A DNA stretch of 64,000 nt. Source: Lachnospira sp. UBA3212 (lineage in GTDB: Bacteria > Bacillota > Clostridia > Lachnospirales > Lachnospiraceae). Below, in pieces: positions 53,462 through 61,535 of the stretch (within the stretch, counting starts at the first letter, position 1; every line of letters begins with the position of its first letter). A program made the translations under genes and the position numbers. The stretch lies in NCBI GenBank assembly GCA_002363615.1, contig DEWK01000019.1:1-64000 (forward strand), read 5' to 3'. The notes below the pieces were generated by a model. The model saw only the letters and a program-made list of their open reading frames with translations. It ran no database searches and was not told where the DNA came from.

Positions 53462-54094
53462 ATGAAGTATAAGAATCTGATTTTTGATGTGGATGGAACC
53501 CTATGGGATTCTACAGATTTGGTGGCGATTAGCTGGCAGGAAGCGGTGGATCAGTTGGGCTACAGTAAGGCTAAATTGTCTGGACCAAGGCTGAAACAGG
53601 AATTTGGTAAGCCGATGGATGTGATTGCTAAAAATCTTTTTGCTGACCTGAATGATCCTTGGAAGATGCAGGAACTCTTAGATCTTTGTTGTAGGAAGGA
53701 AGAAGATTTTCTAAGAACCTGTAAAAAGGATGTCACCTATCCCGGAATGAAAGATTGCCTTACAGCGCTTTCTAAGGACTATAAGCTTTTTATCGTGAGT
53801 AATTGTCAGTCCGGTTATATCGAGGTCTTTATGGAGGCTTGTCAGGTAGAAGACTTGATTTGTGATATAGATTGCTTTGGAAATACCGGGGTTTCTAAGG
53901 ACCGGACCATTAAAATTTTGATGGAAAGAAATAAGCTAGATCCAAAGGAGTGTGTCTACATTGGGGATACCAGGGGAGATCAGTTGGCAGCGAAAGGAGC
54001 AGGCATTGACTTTATCCATGCCTCTTATGGCTTTGACCCGGACCTTGTGGCGGAACAGAAAATCAAGGAATTAAAGGATTTGTTAGAAATGTAA
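53462..54094 (+). CDS. HAD family hydrolase, phosphoglycolate phosphatase-like
   Basis: A 210-residue haloacid-dehalogenase phosphatase. Motif I is 'FDVDGTLWDST' (nucleophile Asp and acid Asp), motif II 'IVSNCQSGY', and motif IV 'YIGDTRGDQLAAKGAG'. An alpha-helical C1-type cap lies between residues ~20 and 85. Substrate range cannot be told from sequence; sugar-phosphate or phosphoglycolate hydrolysis is usual. The ribosome binding site AAGAGGTG is close to the preceding hairpin's T-tract. Confidence 0.88.
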   Translation: MKYKNLIFDVDGTLWDSTDLVAISWQEAVDQLGYSKAKLSGPRLKQEFGKPMDVIAKNLFADLNDPWKMQELLDLCCRKEEDFLRTCKKDVTYPGMKDCLTALSKDYKLFIVSNCQSGYIEVFMEACQVEDLICDIDCFGNTGVSKDRTIKILMERNKLDPKECVYIGDTRGDQLAAKGAGIDFIHASYGFDPDLVAEQKIKELKDLLEM

Positions 54095-54097
54095 GAG

Positions 54098-54146
54098 AAA
54101 AAATACCAGCTATGGATCAAACCATAGCTGGTATCTTGCTTTTTTA
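54098..54146. terminator. Bidirectional terminator between the HAD and L,D-transpeptidase genes
   Basis: ATACCAGCTATGG and CCATAGCTGGTAT form a perfect 13-bp stem, loop ATCAAA, flanked by A-rich and T-rich runs; it serves both convergent genes. Confidence 0.88.
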
Positions 54147-55832
54147 GACCTCAGGCTCCTTAGTGTCAGAAGGATTTTCCCTACTAGTGGTGGTCTCTTC
54201 CGATTGGGTGGTTGTTTCATTCTGAACAGGACTTGGATCGATAACAATTACAGTTTTACTAAGAGTGGTTGTCTTACCCTTAGGAATCGTAATGGTATAA
54301 AGGATCGTGTAGGTTCCGGCACTGGTAAAGGTATAGTTGCCTTCGCTATCGATTTTTTCACCATTGACAGACACGGAAAGGTTGTTGGTGAGGTTTACGC
54401 CGGTTGCACTAGATGCACTTACACCGCTGAATAAGTGAATGGTGGTTCCGGTAGGAATTGCTTTGGAATAGTCTGCGCTTGCAGTAATGATTGGTGCTTT
54501 CTTGTTTACAACCTTGAACTTAATCTTGCGAACGCGTTTGGTGTAGGGACTTTTCTTATAAGTTCCTGTGTAGGTTACGGTGTAAGTACCAATCTTGTTG
54601 GTATTTACAGAACCTTTTACAGTAATGTTAGATTTACTGATGGATTTTTTCTTGTAGGTTTTAATAGAAATATATTTTCTAAGGTTCTGAATGGTTGTGC
54701 CATACTCAATCTGAATGGTTTTCTTAGAGGAAAGACGAACTCTTTGGTCGACAACCTTAAGGGTAATGGTCTTTGAAGCAGAAACACCATTGGTAGAGGT
54801 GGCTGTATAACGAATCTTGTACTTACCGGCCTTATGGAAGATGGCAAGACCACTGGCAATGGAATCCCAGGTTTTACTTGATTTGTTGTAGTAAGCAACC
54901 TTAATGCTGCTTGAAACATCTTCAGAGAAGAAGTTTTGAGCAGAGACACCGCTTAAGAGGTTGACCTGCTTATTCATAGCGGTGGTCATGTTTTTGGCAC
55001 CGCTAAAGGTTGGGGCGGCAACGTCTTTTACAATATAGGTGATGGTTGCTTTGGCGGTACGGCCAAGGCCATCGGTTACCTTATAAGTGATTTTATACTT
55101 TCCAAGTTTATTGGTTTTGACACGACCCTTGGCAACTTTGCAAGTGCTGGTAATGTCATTGCCCAAGGAGTCTAAAGCGGTAATGGCTGCTCTGGGTTGG
55201 AATTTGCTCTTGTACTGAACGTATCTGGAACCGGTTAACTTAATGGAAGGTTTCGCGCTGTTCCATGGGTTTTCCGGGTCTGGATCCGTTGGGTCCCAAT
55301 TGGTGTACTTGCCGTTGTTAATCTTCATTAGGCTGGGTTTGCCTAGTGGGTCATCAGAGGATGAACCACGGAAGATTTCTACACGGGTACCAAGAGGGCA
55401 GTTGTCATAAATCCACTTGGCATCGATCACAGTTAAACGGATACAACCGTGGGATTCGGTGCTACCTAAGAGGTTATAAGCGGAAGTTGCCATGGAAGAC
55501 TTGTCTCCATTCGTCCAATAGTAGACAGAATGGAAGAGGACTCCACCATAGATTCTGGTACAGTACTGGCCATAGGATGGACCGAGAAGTAACTTCCAGC
55601 GATATTTGATTGGGGTATAGTAGGTTCCTACTTTGGTGCCCCAACCAGGAGAACAAATCATAGCTTTAACAGGAGTACCATTTTGTTTGTAAACAGTAGT
55701 GGTACAGGTTCCCAAGTTTACACGGATGTAATAGTCTCCTGCGCCATCATTAGCAAATGCTGCCTTTGGGAGCATGAACAAGAGGGCAAGCAGGAGGAAG
55801 GCAGATGCCGTGAATTTTGAAATGCCTTTCAT
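54144..55832 (-). CDS. Secreted L,D-transpeptidase (YkuD) with Ig-like repeats
   Basis: A 562-residue exported protein. Signal peptide 1-28 (ends 'PKAAFA'). The YkuD domain (~32-160) contains the catalytic 'STESHGCIRL' with nucleophile Cys near 130 and upstream 'LFHSVYY'. Four or so Ig-like/cadherin-type beta repeats follow (~195-535), each ending in a 'GKYKITYKVTD' or 'GTYTVTYTG' pattern, then a Thr/Glu-rich tail. It would form 3-3 cross-links or attach proteins to peptidoglycan. No LPxTG anchor is seen. The start is ATG 55832 behind AAGGAGG; the frame extends 141 nt upstream through the promoter and is rejected. Confidence 0.92.
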   Translation of the reverse strand: MKGISKFTASAFLLLALLFMLPKAAFANDGAGDYYIRVNLGTCTTTVYKQNGTPVKAMICSPGWGTKVGTYYTPIKYRWKLLLGPSYGQYCTRIYGGVLFHSVYYWTNGDKSSMATSAYNLLGSTESHGCIRLTVIDAKWIYDNCPLGTRVEIFRGSSSDDPLGKPSLMKINNGKYTNWDPTDPDPENPWNSAKPSIKLTGSRYVQYKSKFQPRAAITALDSLGNDITSTCKVAKGRVKTNKLGKYKITYKVTDGLGRTAKATITYIVKDVAAPTFSGAKNMTTAMNKQVNLLSGVSAQNFFSEDVSSSIKVAYYNKSSKTWDSIASGLAIFHKAGKYKIRYTATSTNGVSASKTITLKVVDQRVRLSSKKTIQIEYGTTIQNLRKYISIKTYKKKSISKSNITVKGSVNTNKIGTYTVTYTGTYKKSPYTKRVRKIKFKVVNKKAPIITASADYSKAIPTGTTIHLFSGVSASSATGVNLTNNLSVSVNGEKIDSEGNYTFTSAGTYTILYTITIPKGKTTTLSKTVIVIDPSPVQNETTTQSEETTTSRENPSDTKEPEV

Positions 55833-55890
55833 AAATTCCTCCTTAAAAAATAATCTTTTTCTAGTGTTTTTTTCATTGTCAAACGTCTTT

Positions 55891-55919
55891 ATTATAATCA
55901 TAAGAAGAAAAAAACACAA
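55891..55919 (-). promoter_or_regulatory. Predicted sigma-A promoter for the L,D-transpeptidase gene
   Basis: Minus strand TTGTGT (55919-55914), 17 nt, perfect TATAAT (55896-55891), about 59 nt before the start codon. Confidence 0.7.
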
Positions 55920-55967
55920 CCACTTAATAAATACTTTATTGAAAAAAGGGGAAAAGCCCGTTTTGAA

Positions 55968-55996
55968 TTGCACTTTAAGGGTATTTGGTTTATAAT
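55968..55996 (+). promoter_or_regulatory. Predicted sigma-A promoter for the thioesterase operon
   Basis: TTGCAC, 17 nt, perfect TATAAT; the start codon follows 30 nt later. Confidence 0.75.
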
Positions 55997-56026
55997 CGTT
56001 AGGAATCGTCAGATAAGGAGAGTAGT

Positions 56027-56728
56027 ATGTATCAGTATGAAAGTCGAGTCAGTTATAGTCAGTTAAACGAAGAAGAAAAACTATCCCTTCCGGCAATTTT
56101 AAATTATTTACAAGATTGTAGTACGTTTGAGTCGGAAGACCTTGAAGTGGGAATGGAATTTTTAAATCAAGAAAACCGGGCTTGGCTTTTGGCGGAATGG
56201 CAAATTTTTTTGGAAGAGGATGCAAAGATTGGAGATCCTCTAACCATTGCTACTTGGCCTTATCGTTTCGATTCCTCGTTAGGTTATCGTAATCTGGAAA
56301 TAAAAAGCAAGGATCGGATTATTGCCAGGGCACGGTCCAAGTGGTTTTTAATAGATACAGAAAAGGAAAGACCGGTAAGACTTACGGAAGAAATCACAGG
56401 AGCCTATGAATTAGGACCGGCATTCTCTTATCCGGAAGTAAACTACAAGATTCGAATGGCAAAAGAAGAGGTCAAGGAATACCCACGGATTATGATTCCA
56501 GCTTTTGCCATGGATACCAATCATCATATGAATAACCAGAAGTACCTGGAGTTTGCCATGGAGTATCTGCCAGAGGATAGGGAGATAAAAAAGATTGTAA
56601 TCCAATACAAGGTCCAGTGTAAAAAAGGAGAATGGATAAAGCCGGTGAGTTTTGTCCGGGAAGATTTTTTTGTGGTTGGATTTGTAAAAGAGGATGGAAA
56701 GGTCGCGGCCTTTGTGGCATTTAGATAA
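56027..56728 (+). CDS. Acyl-[acyl-carrier-protein] thioesterase
   Basis: A 233-residue double-hotdog thioesterase (FatA/FatB-like bacterial group) that releases free fatty acids from acyl-ACP. The second hotdog carries the active-site stretch 'AMDTNHHMNNQKYLEFA', in which the D-x-N-x-H pattern gives Asn and His of the catalytic set. The N-terminal hotdog begins 'YQYESRVSYSQLNEE'. Likely forms an operon with the S1 protein gene (20-nt gap). Confidence 0.92.
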   Translation: MYQYESRVSYSQLNEEEKLSLPAILNYLQDCSTFESEDLEVGMEFLNQENRAWLLAEWQIFLEEDAKIGDPLTIATWPYRFDSSLGYRNLEIKSKDRIIARARSKWFLIDTEKERPVRLTEEITGAYELGPAFSYPEVNYKIRMAKEEVKEYPRIMIPAFAMDTNHHMNNQKYLEFAMEYLPEDREIKKIVIQYKVQCKKGEWIKPVSFVREDFFVVGFVKEDGKVAAFVAFR

Positions 56729-56748
56729 AAAGAAAAAGGAATGAATCG

Positions 56749-57567
56749 ATGAAATTAGGACAAATTCAGAAGTTAAAAGTAATTAGCAAAAAGGATCACG
56801 GAATCTACTTGGGAGATGAGAATGAGCGGGTTCTCCTTCCGGCTAAGCAGGTTCCGGAGGGAACAAAGATTGGGGATGAATTATCGGTATTTTGCTACCG
56901 AGATTCAGATGACCGATTGATTTGTACCACCAAGCTCCCTTTGATTACCGTAGGAGAAGTGGCAAGACTAAAGGTCTTACAAAAAACAAAAATTGGAACT
57001 TTCCTTGATATGGGCTTAGAAAGAGACTTATTCTTGCCATATAAGGAGCATACCACGGTTTTAAAGGAGGGACAAGAGGTTGTAGTAGCCATGTATGTGG
57101 ATAAGAGTAACCGCCTGGCGGCAACCATGAAGATTTACCAGTATCTCAATACGGATTCTTTCTACAAGAAGGACGACGAGGTAAAGGGTTATGTCTATGA
57201 AAAAATTGACTCCTTTGGCTGCTATGTAGCGGTAGATGATAGTTACTCGGCTATGATTCCACGTCAGGATTGCAAAGGGATCGAGGTTGGTCAGGACATT
57301 ACTGCTAGAGTGGTAGAGGTAAGAGAGGATGGAAAGCTAACCTTAAATCCAAGAAAGAAGGCTTATCTTCAGATGGAAGATGATATGGTGACAGTTCTTA
57401 AGGTCCTTGAGGAGTACTCAGGTATCCTTCCATATAACGACAAGGCTTCTGCTGCAGTCATTGAAAATGACTTCCACATGAGTAAGAACGCCTTTAAGCG
57501 GGCGGTAGGCCATCTCTACAAGAATGGCAAGATTGAAATCACGGATCAAAACATTAAAATTCTATAG
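56749..57567 (+). CDS. S1 RNA-binding domain protein, CvfB/YitL-like
   Basis: A 272-residue protein with tandem S1-type OB domains (about 5-60, 65-130 and 142-205) and a C-terminal winged helix (~210-272, including 'AAVIENDFHMSKNAFKRAVGHLYK'). This is the CvfB architecture; CvfB of Staphylococcus aureus binds RNA and affects virulence-gene expression. Function in this organism is not known. Confidence 0.88.
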   Translation: MKLGQIQKLKVISKKDHGIYLGDENERVLLPAKQVPEGTKIGDELSVFCYRDSDDRLICTTKLPLITVGEVARLKVLQKTKIGTFLDMGLERDLFLPYKEHTTVLKEGQEVVVAMYVDKSNRLAATMKIYQYLNTDSFYKKDDEVKGYVYEKIDSFGCYVAVDDSYSAMIPRQDCKGIEVGQDITARVVEVREDGKLTLNPRKKAYLQMEDDMVTVLKVLEEYSGILPYNDKASAAVIENDFHMSKNAFKRAVGHLYKNGKIEITDQNIKIL

Positions 57568-57624
57568 TCTTCGAACGGATAAACCGTTTGATCATAAATC
57601 ATTTTAAGTAAAGGAGTTTCATGA

Positions 57625-57999
57625 ATGAAGAAAGTAATTAGTACAGACAAGGCACCAGCAGCAATCGGACCATATTCACAGGCAATTGAAGTGAATGATA
57701 TGATCTTTACTTCAGGAGTTATCCCTGTAGTTCCGGCAACCGGAGAAATCCCAGAGGGAATTGAGGCTCAGGCAGATCAGGCGATCGGCAATTTAGTTGC
57801 TTTGCTTGAGGCGGCTGGCACGAAGGCAGAGAATGTAATTAAGACCGTTGTATTCATTAAGAATATGGATGATTTCGCAACTGTAAATAGCATTTATTCA
57901 AAGTATTTTACCGGAGAGTGCCCGGCAAGATCTTGCGTTGAGGTTGCCAGACTTCCTAAGGACGTATTAATTGAAATCGAGGCAATTGCTTGTAAGTAA
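57625..57999 (+). CDS. ridA: RidA family reactive intermediate deaminase
   Basis: A 124-residue trimeric RidA (YjgF/YER057c/UK114) protein that hydrolyses reactive enamine/imine intermediates from PLP enzymes. 'AIGPYSQAI' and 'CPARSCVEVARLPKDVLIEIEAIA' are the family signatures, and the Arg in 'PARS' is the active-site residue. AAAGGAG lies 9 nt upstream of the ATG. Followed by a terminator at 58014. Confidence 0.96.
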   Translation: MKKVISTDKAPAAIGPYSQAIEVNDMIFTSGVIPVVPATGEIPEGIEAQADQAIGNLVALLEAAGTKAENVIKTVVFIKNMDDFATVNSIYSKYFTGECPARSCVEVARLPKDVLIEIEAIACK

Positions 58000-58013
58000 T
58001 GAAAACGAAGTAG

Positions 58014-58045
58014 GCTCATCACCCCAGGGTGGTGGGCTTTCTTTA
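58014..58045 (+). terminator. Rho-independent terminator after ridA
   Basis: GCTCATCACC and GGTGGTGGGC form a 10-bp stem (two G-U), loop CCAG, followed by a T-rich tract. Confidence 0.82.
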
Positions 58046-58069
58046 TTGTGGGGGGCTGTTAGCTTAGGG

Positions 58070-58098
58070 TTTTCAAATGAACGTGTTCGTGATATAAT
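58070..58098 (+). promoter_or_regulatory. Predicted promoter for the sugar-transferase/teichoic-type cluster
   Basis: TTTTCA, 17 nt, perfect TATAAT, 46 nt before the start codon of the initiating transferase. Confidence 0.55.
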
Positions 58099-58144
58099 CA
58101 ACAGTGGTTTATTGCGTATTGAAAAAGATAAAAAGGTGAATTTC

Positions 58145-59530
58145 ATGAAAACAAGTATTTATAGAGAACAATTTAAACGCTTGCTGCTGTTTTGTTTTGC
58201 AGCCTTGATTATAGTAGCGGAAGCCTATATCTACTATAGGACCTGGGTGGACTATTACAACGAAGGAATGACAAGACCCCTGGTATTTAGAGGATATTTG
58301 GTAATTATCTTGGTTTATGTCATCCTTTTGGTGGCTCTTTCTAATGTTTACGGGGCCTTTAAACTAGGGTCTCACAGGGTAACAGATATCTTATTTTCTC
58401 AGGCCCTGTCTTTGGTGATCGTAAATTTTGTATCTTATTTGCAAATTTCCCTTTTACATGTATCCCTGGTGAATCCGGGACCTTTATTGGTTGCAACCTT
58501 GATGGAATTTTGCTGTATTGTGATTTGGGCGACGATGGAGCAGTTTGTTTATGCAGTGCTTTTCCCACCACATAGGACGCTGATGGTCTATAGTGATCAC
58601 GACCCAGACCGTCTGTTTAAGAAAATGACCAAACGTAGGGACCGCTATAATATTTGCGGATCAATCCACGTAAACGAGGGAATTCGTACCATTATGAAAG
58701 AGATACGATCCGGAAAGTACGAAGCGGTAATTTTGGCGGACATTCCGGGAAGTATCCGTAACGACATTATAAAAAATTGTTTTTATTACAATATTCGTGT
58801 TTATATGACCCCAAAGATTTCCGATGTTATTATCTCTGGTGGAGATACCATGCATATGTTTGATACCCCACTGGTGTTAATGCGAAACAGGGGACTTTCC
58901 TTTGAGCAAAAGATAGTAAAACGTTTGATTGATCTTGTGGTTTCCTTATTGGTACTGATTATCTTTCTGCCATTTTTCCTTATTATTGCTCTTTGTATCA
59001 AATTATACGATGGAGGACCAATCTTCTATACCCAGAGACGTTTGACCAAGGATGGTAAGGTATTTAAAATCCTGAAATTCAGAAGTATGAAGATGGATTC
59101 GGAAAAGAAAGGGGCAAGACTTGCCGCTAAGAATGATGATCGAATCACACCGATTGGTCATATTATTCGAAATATCCATGTGGATGAACTTCCACAGTTG
59201 CTTAATATTTTAAAGGGTGACATGTCCTTTGTAGGACCTCGTCCGGAACGACCAGAGATTGCAAAGCAGTATTTGGAAACAATCCCAGAGTTTAATTTCC
59301 GTTTAAAGGTGAAGGCCGGATTAACCGGATATGCCCAAATCTATGGCAAGTACAATACCACCCCATATGATAAGTTAAAGTTAGACCTTTACTATATTGA
59401 GAATTATTCGGTGCTCTTAGACCTTCGTTTGATTTTAATGACCGTTAAGATTTTGTTTATCAAGGAAAATTCGGAAGGAGTAGATCAGACGCAGACCACG
59501 GCCTTAACCGAAAGGAAAGAGAAGAAGTAG
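58145..59530 (+). CDS. Polyprenyl glycosylphosphotransferase (initiating sugar transferase)
   Basis: A 461-residue membrane enzyme that transfers sugar-1-phosphate from a nucleotide sugar to undecaprenyl phosphate, the first step of many envelope polysaccharides. About four N-terminal helices and a Rossmann-like stretch precede the catalytic part from ~255: a membrane-inserted hairpin 'LVVSLLVLIIFLPFF', then 'GGPIFYTQRRLTKDG', 'ILKFRSMKMDSE', 'VDELPQLLNILKGDMSFVGPRPERPE' region and 'KAGLTGYAQIYGKY'. I chose ATG 58145 behind AAAGGTG; the open frame upstream overlaps ridA and its terminator. It heads the cluster extending past the window end. Confidence 0.93.
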   Translation: MKTSIYREQFKRLLLFCFAALIIVAEAYIYYRTWVDYYNEGMTRPLVFRGYLVIILVYVILLVALSNVYGAFKLGSHRVTDILFSQALSLVIVNFVSYLQISLLHVSLVNPGPLLVATLMEFCCIVIWATMEQFVYAVLFPPHRTLMVYSDHDPDRLFKKMTKRRDRYNICGSIHVNEGIRTIMKEIRSGKYEAVILADIPGSIRNDIIKNCFYYNIRVYMTPKISDVIISGGDTMHMFDTPLVLMRNRGLSFEQKIVKRLIDLVVSLLVLIIFLPFFLIIALCIKLYDGGPIFYTQRRLTKDGKVFKILKFRSMKMDSEKKGARLAAKNDDRITPIGHIIRNIHVDELPQLLNILKGDMSFVGPRPERPEIAKQYLETIPEFNFRLKVKAGLTGYAQIYGKYNTTPYDKLKLDLYYIENYSVLLDLRLILMTVKILFIKENSEGVDQTQTTALTERKEKK

Positions 59531-59544
59531 GAAGGGAGACGGTC

Positions 59545-60366
59545 ATGCCTAATTATTCGGTATTGATGTCGGTTTATAAAAAAGAAGATCCCATTTTTTT
59601 AAAGCAGGCCATGGATAGCATGTTTGCCCAGACCTTAGTGACCGATGATTTTGTCTTGGTTTGCGATGGCCCATTAACAGAAAAATTAGATCAGGTGATT
59701 AGGGAAGAGGAAGAGGCACACGCAGGTGTGCTTGAGGTCCTAAGAAGAGAAAAGAATGAGGGACTTGGGCCGGCCTTAAATGCCGGGCTTTCCCTTTGCA
59801 AGAATGATTATGTAGCCAGAATGGACAGTGACGATTTGGCAGATCCAAAAAGATGTCAGGAAGAACTGGATCGCATGGAAAAAGAGGGACTTGATCTGGT
59901 AGGATCATTTGTGAATGAATTTGAAAAAGATCCAAAACTTGTAAAATCCTTGCGACAGCCACCGGTAAGCCACGAGGAAATCATGGCATTTGCAAAGAAG
60001 AGAAATCCTTTTAATCACCCTTCCGTTATGTTTTCTAAGAAAGCGGTGGAAGCGGCAGGAGGATATCAGGATATGCCCCTCTTTGAGGATTATTACCTTT
60101 GGGTTCGTATGCTGATGCAGGGAAGTAAGGGGGCCAATATTAACAGGCCGCTTCTTTCTATGCGAGTTGGAGAGGGGGATGAATTGGTGAAACGAAGAGG
60201 GGGATGGTCCTATGCTAAGTGTATTTTGCACTTTCGTAAGACCATTTATCAGATGGGATTTACCAAAAGAAAGGACTATCTTATGTCCACCCTGCCACAT
60301 GTGGTGGTGGCTCTTATGCCAAATCGCTTGAGAAGTTTTGTGTACCGTAAATTCTTACGTAAGTAG
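59545..60366 (+). CDS. GT2 family glycosyltransferase
   Basis: A 273-residue GT-A fold enzyme: 'YSVLMSVYKKEDP' start, 'GLGPALNAGLSLCKNDYVARMDSDD' region with DxD near 97, and 'LFEDYYLWVRM' acceptor-side ED motif. It resembles AmsE/WcaA-type capsular glycosyltransferases and probably adds the second sugar on the undecaprenyl-linked primer. Gaps of 14 nt upstream and 8 nt downstream place it firmly in the operon. Confidence 0.9.
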   Translation: MPNYSVLMSVYKKEDPIFLKQAMDSMFAQTLVTDDFVLVCDGPLTEKLDQVIREEEEAHAGVLEVLRREKNEGLGPALNAGLSLCKNDYVARMDSDDLADPKRCQEELDRMEKEGLDLVGSFVNEFEKDPKLVKSLRQPPVSHEEIMAFAKKRNPFNHPSVMFSKKAVEAAGGYQDMPLFEDYYLWVRMLMQGSKGANINRPLLSMRVGEGDELVKRRGGWSYAKCILHFRKTIYQMGFTKRKDYLMSTLPHVVVALMPNRLRSFVYRKFLRK

Positions 60367-60374
60367 GAGGACTT

Positions 60375-61535
60375 ATGAAGGAACTAATTAAAAAGCTTTG
60401 TGTGGTCTTGACCTTGCTAAACAAGGTGGTTCCCAAAAAGAAAAATCAGATCTTCTTTTATTCTAATTTGGGATTTCGAGATAATGTGGAAGCGATGTTT
60501 CGATATTGCATTCAAGAGGGTTACCAGGAAAAGTTTACCATTGTGTGTGCCACCAATGACCACGAGAAACTAAGGACCCTAAAGGAGGAAAATCCGGAAA
60601 GGTATAAGAATGTGCAAGTACGGACCACTAAGGGCGGGGTTTTTGCTTTTTTAAGATCTGCCTATGCCTTTTATTGCTTTGGCAAGTATCCCATTAAACC
60701 GGCAAAAAATCAGATGGTCTTTAATTTATGGCATGGGATGCCTTTAAAGCGTATTGGCAATATGATTCCGGAAACTGCAAACATCGATTATGAATACTTT
60801 AGTCATTTGCTGGCAACTTCGGAGTTTTATGGAGAGATCATGCAAAAATGTTTTCACTGTGACAGGAGAAAGATTGTGATTGCAGGCCAGCCTAGAAATG
60901 ATGATTTATTTCAAGAGCCGGACCAAAGACTTTTAGAGGAAGCAAAGGGATACGATTATGTGATTGCCTTCCTCCCTACCTATCGCAATGATAAGCTTTA
61001 TGGGGATGAGAGAGATGATTTCCCAATTCCTTTTTTAAATCCCAAGGAGGCAGAGGAGCTAAACGACTACCTGAAGGAAGTAAATGGAAAGATTTTCCTG
61101 AAACTTCATCCGCTTCAAGCCTATGGCAGCCTGCCAAAGTATTCCAACATTGAAGTTTTTGATGAGGAAGAATTGCAGAAACGGTTTGGTTCCCTTTATC
61201 GGATGCTAACGATTACTCATGCACTGATCACCGATTATTCTTCCATTTATTTTGACTATTTGTTACTGGATCGACCAATGGCATTTGCCATTAAGGATAT
61301 ACGAAACTACGAACAGGCCAGAGGCTTTGTTTTTGAACGGCCATTAGATTATATGCCGGGTCAGAGGGTAAGGAATTATCAGGAATTGAAAGGCTTTTTA
61401 CAGGATTTAGTAGAAGGCAGGGATCCTTACCTGGGAGAAAGACATCGGGTGAATGATTTTGTAAATTACTATAAGGATGGAAAAAGCAGTGAAAGAATTG
61501 CTAAAAGATATTTACCGGACCCTAAGTCCTTATGA
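60375..61535 (+). CDS. CDP-glycerol:poly(glycerophosphate) glycerophosphotransferase-like (TagB/TagF family)
   Basis: A 386-residue member of the TagB/TagF family, which transfers glycerol-phosphate (or ribitol-phosphate) from CDP-glycerol to a lipid-linked acceptor. The conserved 'NLWHGMPLKRIG' near 118 (catalytic His) and 'ALITDYSSIYFDYLLLDRP' near 283 (CDP-glycerol binding) are intact. An N-terminal amphipathic helix may bind the membrane. The partial TagD-like gene at the window end would supply CDP-glycerol. Confidence 0.88.
   Translation: MKELIKKLCVVLTLLNKVVPKKKNQIFFYSNLGFRDNVEAMFRYCIQEGYQEKFTIVCATNDHEKLRTLKEENPERYKNVQVRTTKGGVFAFLRSAYAFYCFGKYPIKPAKNQMVFNLWHGMPLKRIGNMIPETANIDYEYFSHLLATSEFYGEIMQKCFHCDRRKIVIAGQPRNDDLFQEPDQRLLEEAKGYDYVIAFLPTYRNDKLYGDERDDFPIPFLNPKEAEELNDYLKEVNGKIFLKLHPLQAYGSLPKYSNIEVFDEEELQKRFGSLYRMLTITHALITDYSSIYFDYLLLDRPMAFAIKDIRNYEQARGFVFERPLDYMPGQRVRNYQELKGFLQDLVEGRDPYLGERHRVNDFVNYYKDGKSSERIAKRYLPDPKSL

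Noticed and set aside
55833..55973. 47-residue N-terminal extension of the L,D-transpeptidase
   Set aside because: It would run through the predicted TATAAT/TTGTGT promoter and lacks a ribosome binding site; the internal ATG has AAGGAGG and a clean signal peptide.
57971..58144. 58-residue N-terminal extension of the sugar transferase
   Set aside because: It overlaps ridA, its terminator and the next promoter.
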